From Thioalkalivibrio sp. (GTDB taxonomy: Bacteria > Pseudomonadota > Gammaproteobacteria > Ectothiorhodospirales > Ectothiorhodospiraceae), in contig JAGTVE010000255.1 of the NCBI GenBank assembly GCA_018224485.1, positions 1-18,159 on the forward strand: 18,159 nt of DNA, given 5' to 3'. The notes beneath the pieces are model-generated. The model was not told where the DNA came from and did not search any database. It worked only from the letters and a program-made list of their open reading frames with translations. The position numbers were made by a program, and so were the translations under genes. Shown here piece by piece: positions 1 through 8,687 of the stretch. Within the stretch, counting starts at the first letter, position 1. Each line of letters begins with the position of its first letter.

Positions 1-428
1 ATGCGGATTTCCGCATTCACGCCCGCATGCAGGTGCAACTCGATCTCGTACTCGCCGGTCTGCCGGAGCGGGCCCTCGGGCAGGCGCACCTCGCGCTTCT
101 CCACCTCCACGCCCCGCGCGGTGACCGCGTCGGCGATGTCACCGGCCCCGATCGAACCGAAGAGCTTGCCCTCGCTTCCGGCCTTGGCCTTCATCTCGAT
201 CACCATACCCTCGAGGGACGCGCGGCGGGCCTCCGCCGCAGCCAGTGCCTCGGCCGCGGCCCGCTCGAGCTCGGCGCGACGGGCCTCGAACTCGGCGATG
301 TTCTCCGACGTGGCGAACTTGGCCTTCCCCTGCGGAAGCAGGTAGTTGCGGGCGTAGCCCGGGCGGACACGGACCTTGTCACCGAGGGCGCCCAGGTTGT
401 CGATCTTTTCCAGCAGAATGACTTCCAT
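1..428 (-). CDS. rplI: 50S ribosomal protein bL9 (C-terminus cut by window edge)
   Basis: This is large-subunit ribosomal protein L9, which binds 23S rRNA and has two globular domains joined by a long helix. The visible 142 residues begin MEVILLEKIDNLG and contain GYARNYLLPQGKA in the N-terminal domain, an Ala/Glu/Arg-rich connecting helix at about 42-75, and the C-terminal domain motif GKLFGSIGAGDIADAV. Close colinear similarity to E. coli L9 (about 149 residues) means only some 7 residues and the stop lie beyond position 1. The ATG is preceded by AGGAAG at a good distance. It is the last visible gene of the rpsF-rpsR-DUF2232-rplI set, the usual neighbourhood in Pseudomonas-like gammaproteobacteria, where dnaB normally follows. 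Confidence 0.97.
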   Translation of the reverse strand, partial: MEVILLEKIDNLGALGDKVRVRPGYARNYLLPQGKAKFATSENIAEFEARRAELERAAAEALAAAEARRASLEGMVIEMKAKAGSEGKLFGSIGAGDIADAVTARGVEVEKREVRLPEGPLRQTGEYEIELHLHAGVNAEIR

Positions 429-486
429 CTTGATCTTCCTGTAAATCAGTTAACGTGAAAACCGCGCGCGCTGCGCACGATCATCC

Positions 487-510
487 CCCTCTCCCGCCGG
501 TGGCAGAGGG
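487..510. repeat. Imperfect palindrome resembling a dispersed intergenic repeat
   Basis: CCCTCT at 487-492 and AGAGGG at 505-510 form a perfect 6-bp stem. The 12-base loop contains a further GCC/GGC pairing. There is no T-run on either side, so it is a poor intrinsic terminator. The style of the sequence (CCCTCTCCCGCC...GAGGG) resembles the short palindromes scattered between genes in many GC-rich proteobacteria. Only one copy is visible in this window, so repeat status is inference. Confidence 0.4.
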
Positions 511-607
511 TTGAAAAGACTGCATCTTTCGGGCTCACCATGCCGCCACGATCCCCGATGCGTCCAGACCGGTTGCCCAGAGTGTACACGCGAAACCATT
601 GACCGTT

Positions 608-1522
608 TCAGTCCGGCCCGTTCCGGTCCCGCGCCGGGAACCGCTCGCGCAGCCGCACCACGCCGTCGATCACCCCGAGGGCCGTGATCAGCAGGAACAT
701 CTGCGGCAATGCCAGCACCAGCAGCACGTACATGCCCACCAGCCAGAAGCTGCTCATCCCCCGGGCGTGCGTGAGTCCATGCATCACCGCCAGCCCCTGG
801 AGGAAGAACACCACGCCGAGGATGAAGGCCAGCTCCAGGGCCAGGGGCACGTCCGCCAGCTGACCGAACAGCGCCAGCGCCACCCCCGCGATGGCCAGAC
901 TGCGGCCCATCTGCAATTCCCGGAACTCGGCACCGAAGGCGCCGGGGTTGTACAGCAGGGCCTGCCAATACCGGGCGATCAGCAGGCTGACCGCGATGCT
1001 GAGCAGGAAGATCCCGGCGAGCATCCCCGTGAGGAAGGGTGCAATCGCGGTCAGCGCCGTCTCGACGTCCTCCATGCCCGGACCATTGCCTTCCACGAAG
1101 GGCGCCAGCATCTCCCGGCCCGCGGCCACCCACGCACTCTCCAGATCCGGCACCAGCAGCCGCACCACCAGAACCAGCGCCCCGGCGACCAGCGCCGCCA
1201 TGGAGAGGGTTACGCGCCAGGAGACCGACTGGCGCAGGACCCCGCCCATCGCCGCCGCCGGCAGCCACTGGGCAAGGCCGGCCATCATGCCGATCAGCGG
1301 TGAGCCGCCCATCATCGCGAAGACCAGGGCACCCAGGATCAGGGCCGCGGATCCCGCGACGAACAGCGCCTGGCCGAAGCCAAGCCGCAACGCCACCAGC
1401 GCAACCACGGCCGCACTGAGGATCGCGACCGGCGGGATGAAGATCCCGAGTGCGCCAAGGCCTGCCGCCACGGCCACGGCCCGCCAGCGGCCCTGCATGG
1501 CAAAGTCGGCCAATACTCGCAT
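608..1522 (-). CDS. DUF2232-type integral membrane protein
   Basis: This 304-residue polytopic membrane protein has about eight hydrophobic segments, at roughly 14-32, 33-48, 52-70, 75-95, 104-123, 159-185, 207-228, 229-250 and 258-286 (the first two may form one hairpin). A short amphipathic stretch at 125-155 lies between the two halves. It ends in a charged cytoplasmic-looking tail (RLRERFPARDRNGPD). Its place between rpsR and rplI and its topology match the DUF2232 (YybS-like) proteins found there in many gammaproteobacteria. Their function is not established. The ATG has AGGGA 8 bases upstream, and the gene starts 26 bases after the rpsR stop, so it is probably cotranscribed with rpsR. 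No catalytic motif is evident. Confidence 0.85.
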   Translation of the reverse strand: MRVLADFAMQGRWRAVAVAAGLGALGIFIPPVAILSAAVVALVALRLGFGQALFVAGSAALILGALVFAMMGGSPLIGMMAGLAQWLPAAAMGGVLRQSVSWRVTLSMAALVAGALVLVVRLLVPDLESAWVAAGREMLAPFVEGNGPGMEDVETALTAIAPFLTGMLAGIFLLSIAVSLLIARYWQALLYNPGAFGAEFRELQMGRSLAIAGVALALFGQLADVPLALELAFILGVVFFLQGLAVMHGLTHARGMSSFWLVGMYVLLVLALPQMFLLITALGVIDGVVRLRERFPARDRNGPD

Positions 1523-1548
1523 TGGCGTTCCCTGCGCTCCTGCAGGCG

Positions 1549-1776
1549 TCAGAACTGGTTGTCGGTATACGGCAGCAGGGCGAGGAAACGGGCGCGCTTC
1601 ACGGCGGTCGCGAGCTGACGCTGGTATCTCGCGCTGGTACCGGTGACCCGGCTGGGCACGATCTTGCCGGTCTCGGTGATGAAGTTCCTGATCAGGTTCA
1701 GGTCCTTGTAATCAATGTACTCGATGCCTTCGGCAGTGAAGCGGCAGTACTTGCGGCGACGGGAAAAACGGGCCAT
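1549..1776 (-). CDS. rpsR: 30S ribosomal protein bS18
   Basis: This is small-subunit protein S18, which pairs with S6 on the 16S central domain (platform). The 75 residues are full length. Typical stretches are ARFSRRRKYCRFTAEG at the N-terminus, IDYKDLNLIRNFITETGKI and PSRVTGTSARYQRQLATAVKRAR, and it ends LLPYTDNQF. It tracks E. coli S18 residue for residue over most of its length. AAGGAGT precedes the ATG with normal spacing. It lies 51 bases downstream of rpsF, with no priB between them, unlike E. coli. Confidence 0.98.
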   Translation of the reverse strand: MARFSRRRKYCRFTAEGIEYIDYKDLNLIRNFITETGKIVPSRVTGTSARYQRQLATAVKRARFLALLPYTDNQF

Positions 1777-1827
1777 TACGATAACTCCTTGAAACGAGGT
1801 AAAAGGGACGCGGAGACGAAGAACGGA

Positions 1828-2247
1828 TCAGCTGCGGGAGGCACCGGTCTTTTCCTCTGCATCTCCGCCGCCATCACGGTCGCCGCGGTCCTCGCGGCGC
1901 CCCCGGCCCTTCGGGCTCTCCTCCTCCTCGCGGCCCTTGGCCAGCGGCGAGGGCTCGGACTCCGCCTTTTCCATCCGCATCACCAGGTGGCGCAGCACGG
2001 CGTCGTTAAACCGGAAGGCGCTGACGAGCTCTTCGATCGCTTCCTCGCCCACCTCCACGTTCATCAGCACATAGTGCGCCTTGACCAGTTTCTGGATCGG
2101 GTAGGCGAGCTGACGACGGCCCCAGTCCTCCAGACGGTGGACCACGCCCTCCTGGGCCTCGACGATGCCGCGATAACGCTCGATCATCGCCGCCACCTGA
2201 TCACTCTGGTCCGGGTGGACCATGAACACCACTTCGTAATGACGCAT
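1828..2247 (-). CDS. rpsF: 30S ribosomal protein bS6 with charged C-terminal tail
   Basis: S6 forms a heterodimer with S18 on the small-subunit platform. The 139 residues start MRHYEVVFMVHPDQSDQV and include the conserved GRRQLAYPIQKLVKAHYVLMN and FRFNDAVLRHLVMR. From about residue 94 the protein becomes a low-complexity tail rich in Glu, Arg, Asp and Gly that ends ASRS. E. coli S6 instead has a Glu-rich end that is glutamylated by RimK. The ATG at 2247 is chosen because it matches the family start and is preceded by AAGGAG. The frame stays open for another 47 residues upstream, but these look like leader RNA. A promoter at 2360-2388 drives it. Confidence 0.97.
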   Translation of the reverse strand: MRHYEVVFMVHPDQSDQVAAMIERYRGIVEAQEGVVHRLEDWGRRQLAYPIQKLVKAHYVLMNVEVGEEAIEELVSAFRFNDAVLRHLVMRMEKAESEPSPLAKGREEEESPKGRGRREDRGDRDGGGDAEEKTGASRS

Positions 2248-2310
2248 GCAGTTCACTCCTTGCGGGTAACAGCCTCCCGTCCACGCCCGGATATCGATCC
2301 CCGACCCGGG

Positions 2311-2337
2311 GCCTGTCGGTGAGGCAAGAAGTCGCCT
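2311..2337 (-). promoter_or_regulatory. rpsF leader: mutually exclusive small hairpins, one with a CACCGAC loop
   Basis: Read in the direction of transcription, the leader contains AGGC (2337-2334), GCCT (2325-2322) and AGGC (2314-2311). The middle GCCT can pair with either neighbour, so the two hairpins exclude one another. The second hairpin displays the 7-base loop CACCGAC. An S6:S18 complex is known to bind a structured motif containing CCG in rpsF leaders of many bacteria. Equating this hairpin with that motif is inference; the 4-bp stems are short. Confidence 0.35.
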
Positions 2338-2359
2338 GAATTGGCGAGAAAAGCCCGGA

Positions 2360-2388
2360 ATAATAGGCGATCCCCGGCCGGGGCACAA
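2360..2388 (-). promoter_or_regulatory. Sigma70-type promoter of the rpsF-rpsR ribosomal protein operon
   Basis: On the minus strand TTGTGC (2388-2383) is followed after exactly 17 bases by TATTAT (2365-2360). The start point is predicted near 2353, giving a leader of about 105 bases before rpsF. The spacer is largely a perfect 12-bp palindrome, CCCCGGCCGGGG at 2372-2383, which overlaps the last base of the -35 element. The bases after the -10 element are GC-rich (TCCGGGC), as is usual for stringently controlled promoters. Confidence 0.7.
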
Positions 2389-2421
2389 GCGCGGACCGCG
2401 AGTCGCGCAGTGCCGGGACCG

Positions 2422-3183
2422 TTAGCCCGTCGCCGGGCGGCTCCCAACGGCGGAACGCTGGCGCACGGTCTCGAACAGGGCCACGCCGGCCGCCACGGAC
2501 ACGTTCAGGCTGGCCACGCTGCCGGTCATCGGGATTGCGGCGAGATGGTCGCAGTGTGCACGGGTCAAGCGGCGCAGACCCTCACCTTCCGCGCCGAGCA
2601 CCAGCACCGTCGGCGGCGTCAGGTCGATGCGATAGAGCGGCTCCTGCGCATCGCCGGCCAGGCCGACGACCCAGAGGCCGGCATCACGCAGCTCGCGAAG
2701 CGTGCGCGCGAGGTTCGTCACCGCCACCAGCGGCGTCGTCTCGGCAGCGCCGGAAGCGGCCTTTGCGGCTGCCGGTGTCAGCGTGGCGCTGCGATCCCGG
2801 GGCACGATCACCGCGCGCGCACCGGCGGCGTCCGCGCTGCGCAGGCAGGCACCGAGATTGTGCGGATCGGTCACCCCGTCCAGTGCGAGGAAGAGGTCGC
2901 CGCCCGCGGCCACCAGATCCGCAAGCCCCGTCTCGCCGGCGCGCGGCCGCGGCCGGGCAAATGCCACGATGCCCTGATGCCTCAGGCCCGCGTGATTGCG
3001 GTCGAGCCGTTCCCTGCGCAGCTCCTCGACACTGATCCCCAGCGACTGCGCGCGGCCGACGAGGTCCGCCAGCCGGGCATCGGTGCCGTCCGCCGCGACC
3101 TGCAGGCGCCTGATTCGGCCGGGGGCGTGTGCGAGCAGCGCCTCCACCGCATGCAGCCCGCCAACGACCTCCTCCCGGCTCAC
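2422..3183 (-). CDS. rlmB: 23S rRNA (guanosine-2'-O)-methyltransferase RlmB
   Basis: RlmB is a SpoU/TrmH-family SPOUT methyltransferase that 2'-O-methylates G2251 (E. coli numbering) in the P-loop of 23S rRNA using S-adenosylmethionine. The 253 residues have an N-terminal substrate-binding domain (about 1-75) and a trefoil-knot catalytic domain. The three family motifs are present: DGVTDPHNLGACLRSADAAG at 102-121, LVLGAEGEGLRRL at 194-206 and IPMTGSVASLNVSVAAG at 217-233. The start is GTG, and its GTGA overlaps the rnr stop by four bases with no strong ribosome site, so translation is probably coupled to rnr. The rnr-rlmB pair is conserved in gammaproteobacteria. Confidence 0.96.
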   Translation of the reverse strand: MSREEVVGGLHAVEALLAHAPGRIRRLQVAADGTDARLADLVGRAQSLGISVEELRRERLDRNHAGLRHQGIVAFARPRPRAGETGLADLVAAGGDLFLALDGVTDPHNLGACLRSADAAGARAVIVPRDRSATLTPAAAKAASGAAETTPLVAVTNLARTLRELRDAGLWVVGLAGDAQEPLYRIDLTPPTVLVLGAEGEGLRRLTRAHCDHLAAIPMTGSVASLNVSVAAGVALFETVRQRSAVGSRPATG

Positions 3184-5888
3184 GAGTCGCGGCGCCGCCG
3201 CCGGCTCGACCGCCTGCGCCCCCCTCCATCGCCGCCGTTCTTCTCGGCCTCGGAATCACTCGCCTCGCTCGTGCCGGCGGTGGCCGGCTCGCTCTTTGCT
3301 TTTCCCGACGGCCGGATCAGCATCGCCACCTCGCCTTCGGGCTGCGTGCGCCGGCGACGTCGCCGCGGGGCCGGATCGACGGGTGCCACCGGTTCCTTGT
3401 CCGCATCCGGGGCAGACGGCGCCTCTCGCTCCGGGACCGGTTTCGTGGGTGTTGCCTTCGAACCGGTATCCGCGGGCTCACCGCCACCCCGGGGGCGCTG
3501 CCGCGGCGGCCGCGATCCGGTACCGGACGGCTTCGGGGCGGCGGACGTCTCCGGTGGCGGCACCGCCGCCGACCGCTTCGGCGCGGGGGCGCGACTGCCG
3601 GCCTTCTCCGGTTTCGACGTCCGGCTGCGTTGCCCCGACGTCCCGGTCTCCGTCTCGGCTGCGCCGGCCCGCTTGCGGCGGGACTTGCGATCAGGCGCGG
3701 GCGGCTCCTCGTCGACCAGGCGCAGATCGATCTTGCGGTCGTCGAGGCTCACGCGGACCACCTGGACACGCAGCCGGTCGCTGATCCGGAACACCCGCCC
3801 GCCCCTTTCGCCGGTCAGCCGGTGCCGGACCGGATCGAAGTGATAGAAATCGTTGTCGAGGCTGGTCACGTGCACCAGCCCGTCGATGAAGACGTCGACG
3901 ATCTCGACGAACAGTCCGAACCCGGTGACCCCGGACACCACGCCGTCGAAGACGTCGCCGACCTTGTCCTGCATGTACTCGGCCTTGAGCCAGGCGACCG
4001 CATCGCGGGTCGCGTCGTCCGCGCGACGCTCGGCCATCGAGCAGTGCTCGCCGAGGGATTCCATGTCACTGTGCGAATAGGCAAAGTCGGAGGTCTTGCC
4101 CTTGCGCAGCAGGTGGCGGATCCCGCGGTGCACGAGCAGATCGGGATAGCGCCGGATCGGCGAGGTGAAGTGTGCGTAGTCCGACAGCGCGAGGCCGAAA
4201 TGGCCACCAAGGTCCGGCCCGTAGACGGCCTGACTCAGGGAGCGCAGCACCACCGTCTCGATGAGTTGCTTATCCGGGCGGTCCGCGGCCGCGCGCAGGA
4301 CCACCGAATAGTGCGCCGGCGTCGGCTCGTCTCCGCCCTCGAGGGTCAGGCCAACCCCGGACAGGAAGTCGCGCAGGTCGTCGATCTTCTGCGCGGGCGG
4401 CCGATCGTGCAGGCGGAAGAGCGTCGGCAGCTTGTGCTTCTTCAGGAAACGGGCCGCGGACACATTGGCCGCGATCATGCATTCCTCGACCAGCCGGTGC
4501 GCGTCGGTCCGCTCCACTGGAACGATGCGCTCGATCTTGCGCTCCGGGCCGAACTCGATGCGGGTCTCGGTGGAATCGAAATCGATCGCACCGCGCCGGT
4601 TGCGCGCCGCGTGCAGCGCCTTGAAGACCGCGTGGAGGCGCTCCAGATGCGGCACCACCGAGGCATATTGCTGCCGAAGCGCGGCGTCGCCGTCGATCAG
4701 CATCGCCGCGACCTTGGTGTAGGTCAGGCGGGCGTGGGAGCGCATCACCCCCTCGTGGAAACGATAGCTGCGCAGCGCTCCACGCTTGCCGATCTCCATC
4801 TCGCAGACCATACAGAGGCGTTCCACTTCCGGATTCAGCGAGCACAGGCCGTTGGACAGCACCTCCGGCAGCATCGGGATCACCTGCTCGGGGAAGTACA
4901 CCGAGGTGCCGCGATTGCGGGCCTCGCGATCCAGCGCTCCTTCCTTTTCCACATAGTGCGAGACGTCCGCGATCGCCACCCATAGACGCCAGCCACCCTC
5001 CATCTCCTCGCAGAAAAGGGCGTCATCGAAGTCCCGGGCATCCGCGCCGTCGATGGTGACCAGCGGCTTGCTGCGCAGATCCAGCCGGCCCTTGCGCGCA
5101 GAGGCCGGAACCCGGGTCCCCAGGCGGTCGGCCGCGGCCGTGACCTCGTCCGGCCACTCGAATGGCAGACCATGGGCCCGGATCGCGATGTCGATCTCCA
5201 TGCCGGGGGCCATGTGTTCGCCGAGGACCTCGACCACCTCGCCGCGCAGCCGCGCCTTGCGCGAGGCCTGGGGACGGATGCGCACCACGACGATCTGATC
5301 GTCGCCGGCATCGCCCAGGCCGTCCGGCGGAATGAGGATGTCATGGGCAATGCGCTTATTGTCGGGCGCGACCACACCGACGCCGTCCTCGATCCGGATC
5401 CGGCCCACCAGCTGTTCCGAGCCGCGTTCCAGGATCTCGATGATCCCGCCTTCGCGCCGCCCGCGGTGATCCACGCCCATCACCCGGCCCAGCACGCGAT
5501 CGCCGTGCAGCACGCCCCGCATCTGTCTGGGCGAGAGGAAGAGATCGTCGCTCTGATCATCCGGGACCAGGAACCCGAAGCCGTCGGGGTGACCAATCAC
5601 GCGACCCCGGATCAGGTCCGCCTGTTTGACCGGCAGGTAGGAACCCCGGCGGTTGCACAGGACCTGTCCGTCCCGTTCCATCGCCCGAAGACGGCGGCGC
5701 AGGGCCTCCAGATGTTCCTCGCTCTCGATCCCCACCCGGGTGGCGATCTCGTCGAAGGCCAGTGGATTTCCCGCCTCGGCCAGGCGGTCCAGGATCAGTT
5801 CCCGGCTGGCGATCGGGTTCTCGTACTTCTGCGCCTCGCGTTCGAAATTCGGATCGACCGACGGGCGACTGCTGCGTTTTCTGGGCAT
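3180..5888 (-). CDS. rnr: Ribonuclease R with long basic disordered C-terminal tail
   Basis: RNase R is a processive 3'-to-5' exoribonuclease that degrades structured RNA. From the ATG the protein has 902 residues against about 813 in E. coli. The order is a helical N-terminal domain (PNFEREAQKYENPIASREL), cold-shock/OB domains to about 240, the RNB catalytic domain with TIDGADARDFDD at 278-289 (metal-binding D280, D286, D288, D289), the signature HFTSPIRRYPDLLVHR, then an S1 domain (VTGFGLFVEIVDVFIDGLVHV). Residues of about 729-902 are low-complexity, rich in Arg, Pro, Ser, Ala and Gly, with runs of six and five arginines. A GTG at 5897 in frame would add MRG; the ATG at 5888 is preferred, though GAGGGG sits very close to it. 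It is divergent from tRNA-Leu. Confidence 0.95.
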   Translation of the reverse strand: MPRKRSSRPSVDPNFEREAQKYENPIASRELILDRLAEAGNPLAFDEIATRVGIESEEHLEALRRRLRAMERDGQVLCNRRGSYLPVKQADLIRGRVIGHPDGFGFLVPDDQSDDLFLSPRQMRGVLHGDRVLGRVMGVDHRGRREGGIIEILERGSEQLVGRIRIEDGVGVVAPDNKRIAHDILIPPDGLGDAGDDQIVVVRIRPQASRKARLRGEVVEVLGEHMAPGMEIDIAIRAHGLPFEWPDEVTAAADRLGTRVPASARKGRLDLRSKPLVTIDGADARDFDDALFCEEMEGGWRLWVAIADVSHYVEKEGALDREARNRGTSVYFPEQVIPMLPEVLSNGLCSLNPEVERLCMVCEMEIGKRGALRSYRFHEGVMRSHARLTYTKVAAMLIDGDAALRQQYASVVPHLERLHAVFKALHAARNRRGAIDFDSTETRIEFGPERKIERIVPVERTDAHRLVEECMIAANVSAARFLKKHKLPTLFRLHDRPPAQKIDDLRDFLSGVGLTLEGGDEPTPAHYSVVLRAAADRPDKQLIETVVLRSLSQAVYGPDLGGHFGLALSDYAHFTSPIRRYPDLLVHRGIRHLLRKGKTSDFAYSHSDMESLGEHCSMAERRADDATRDAVAWLKAEYMQDKVGDVFDGVVSGVTGFGLFVEIVDVFIDGLVHVTSLDNDFYHFDPVRHRLTGERGGRVFRISDRLRVQVVRVSLDDRKIDLRLVDEEPPAPDRKSRRKRAGAAETETGTSGQRSRTSKPEKAGSRAPAPKRSAAVPPPETSAAPKPSGTGSRPPRQRPRGGGEPADTGSKATPTKPVPEREAPSAPDADKEPVAPVDPAPRRRRRRTQPEGEVAMLIRPSGKAKSEPATAGTSEASDSEAEKNGGDGGGRRRSSRRRRRDS

Positions 5889-5964
5889 TCCCCTCACTCT
5901 TTCGTTCGCCCCGGGGTCCCCTCAAGGCCCTTCCACGGCGCTCCGGCCGGGGCATTCATATGGA

Positions 5965-5993
5965 TTGACACGTCGCATGGAGATCTCTATATT
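5965..5993 (+). promoter_or_regulatory. Near-consensus sigma70 promoter for tRNA-Leu
   Basis: A perfect -35 element TTGACA (5965-5970) is followed by a 17-base spacer and TATATT (5988-5993). Transcription should start near 6000, about 35 bases before the mature tRNA end. The GC-rich bases just after the -10 element (TGCGCGCTCC region) fit the discriminator of stringently controlled stable-RNA promoters. Confidence 0.85.
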
Positions 5994-6034
5994 TGCGCGC
6001 TCCTGAAGCGCAGGACCGCACGGTCCATCCTCGT

Positions 6035-6121
6035 GCCGAGGTGGCGGAATTGGTAGACGCGCTAGCTTCAGGTGCTAGTGAGCGTAAGCTCGTGGAGGTT
6101 CAAGTCCTCTCCTCGGCACCA
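6035..6121 (+). tRNA. tRNA-Leu, anticodon CAG
   Basis: This is an 87-base class II tRNA with the CCA end encoded. The acceptor arm GCCGAGG (6035-6041) pairs with CCTCGGC (6111-6117), and ACCA follows. The anticodon stem CTAGC/GCTAG encloses loop TTCAGGT with CAG at 6069-6071, which reads CUG codons. The long variable arm (about 6079-6093) is typical of leucine tRNAs, and the T loop contains TTCAAGT. It is on the strand opposite to the flanking purA and rnr genes and has its own promoter. Confidence 0.97.
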
Positions 6122-6175
6122 TCCATTCCGCTTCCACCCATCGCTATCTCCCGCCAGACCGACCACCGGCAAAGA

Positions 6176-7471
<1,296 letters not shown>

Positions 7472-7473
7472 GC

Positions 7474-8652
7474 CTACCGCTCCTCGACAATCCATTCGCG
7501 ACCGCGCCTCTGCAGCCGCCGTCCCGTTTCCACTGCGTCCGGGGACTCGCCCGCGAGCAGACGCCGTACCCGCACGCCACGGGCGCGCAGGCCCGCGATT
7601 GCCGCATCGAGACCGGAATCCCCCTCCGCGGGCGCGATCACACAATCACGCCGCGCCTCTCCCTCTTCCGGCACCAGCCGCAGCAGCTGACGCAAATCGG
7701 TGCTGAAGCCGGTCGCCGCCCGTGCCCGGCCAAAGACCCGACCGATATCATTGTAGCGGCCGCCCCGCGCGATTTCCTGACCCGATCCCGGCACGAAGGC
7801 CGCGAAGACCAGGCCGGTGTGGTAGGAATACCCCCGGAGCTCCCCGAGGTCCACGTGCACGTCGAGGTCGGGGTGGCTCTCCTGCAGGCGCGCGATCACC
7901 GTCTCCAGGTGGGCGATGGCGGCGGAGACCTGCACCGGAGCCGCGGCCAGCGCGGCACGGGCCTCCGCCAGCACTCCGGCGCCGCCGTTCAGTTCCACCA
8001 GCGCCCGGAGCTGCCGCCCGACTTCGGCATCGAGCTGCCAAGCACTCAGTGTCTCCTCGATCTCGGGGATGGCCTTGCGCTGCAGCAGGTCGAAGAAGGT
8101 CCGCTCGCGGATCGGATCGAGCCCGGCCACACGCGCCAGCGAGCGATAGATGTCCACGTGCCCCAGATCGATACTGGCATCGCGCACTCCGCAGCGTTCC
8201 AGCGTCGCCAGCATCAGGCGGAGGATCTCCACGTCGCTGTCCAGCCCGTCATGGCCGAAGAGTTCGGCGCCGGCCTGAAGCGGGCTCCGCGATCCCGACC
8301 ACTCGTCCGGCCGCGTCCGGAGGACCGTCCCGACGTAACACAGGCGCGACGGACCGGAATCGCGCAGCCGATGGGCATCGATGCGGGCCACCTGGGGCGT
8401 CAGGTCGGCACGCACCCCCATCAGCCTTCCGGTCATCTGGTCGGTCAGCTTGAAGGTCTGCAGATCCAGTTCGCCGCCGACGCCCGTCAGCAGGGATTCC
8501 AGATATTCCGCGAGCGGCGGCATCACCAGGTCGTAACCCCAGACATCGAACTGGTCGAGGACGGCGCGGCGCAGCGTCTCCATGCGCCGCGCAGCCCCTG
8601 GCAGCGCCTCCTCCAGGCCATCGGGCAGGAGCCACCGATTCACATCCGTCAT
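7474..8652 (-). CDS. hisZ: ATP phosphoribosyltransferase regulatory subunit HisZ
   Basis: HisZ is a catalytically inactive paralogue of histidyl-tRNA synthetase that associates with short-form HisG for the first step of histidine synthesis. The 392 residues begin MTDVNRWLLPDGLEEALP and keep a class II synthetase-like core: DLVMPPLAEYLESLLTG, FKLTDQMTGRLMGVRADLTPQVARI, RTRPDEWSGSRSPLQAGAEL, and GYSYHTGLVFAAFVPGSG followed by IARGGRYNDIGRVFG. It lacks the full C-terminal anticodon-binding domain of true HisRS. The ATG at 8652 has AGGAAA upstream; an earlier in-frame GTG is less likely. Location just before purA is usual in Pseudomonas-like genomes and separates it from the his operon. Its presence predicts a short HisG elsewhere. 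Confidence 0.93.
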   Translation of the reverse strand: MTDVNRWLLPDGLEEALPGAARRMETLRRAVLDQFDVWGYDLVMPPLAEYLESLLTGVGGELDLQTFKLTDQMTGRLMGVRADLTPQVARIDAHRLRDSGPSRLCYVGTVLRTRPDEWSGSRSPLQAGAELFGHDGLDSDVEILRLMLATLERCGVRDASIDLGHVDIYRSLARVAGLDPIRERTFFDLLQRKAIPEIEETLSAWQLDAEVGRQLRALVELNGGAGVLAEARAALAAAPVQVSAAIAHLETVIARLQESHPDLDVHVDLGELRGYSYHTGLVFAAFVPGSGQEIARGGRYNDIGRVFGRARAATGFSTDLRQLLRLVPEEGEARRDCVIAPAEGDSGLDAAIAGLRARGVRVRRLLAGESPDAVETGRRLQRRGREWIVEER

Positions 8653-8687
8653 CGTATTTCCTGTATCAACGGTCCAGCCCACCACGC

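Noticed and set aside
450..1268. Minus-strand open frame overlapping the DUF2232 gene and ending in NPLPPAGEG
   Set aside because: It is a shadow of the membrane protein gene; the NPLPPAGEG end is the translation of the intergenic palindrome.
2248..2388. Upstream extension of rpsF by 47 codons
   Set aside because: It would read through the -10 region and leader; S6 proteins begin at MRHYE.
3129..4985. Plus-strand open frame of 618 codons opposite rnr
   Set aside because: Stops are rare in GC-rich DNA. The rnr frame on the other strand is a clear RNase R, and this frame has no recognisable protein features.
5889..5964. Possible rnr promoter overlapping the tRNA-Leu promoter on the opposite strand
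   Set aside because: AT-rich boxes exist (TATGAA, TATAGA) but none has a convincing -35 partner, so I did not call it.
7472..7645. Upstream extension of purA by 58 codons
   Set aside because: It overlaps hisZ and is not similar to PurA; the start at 7471 has GAGGAG and matches the family N-terminus.
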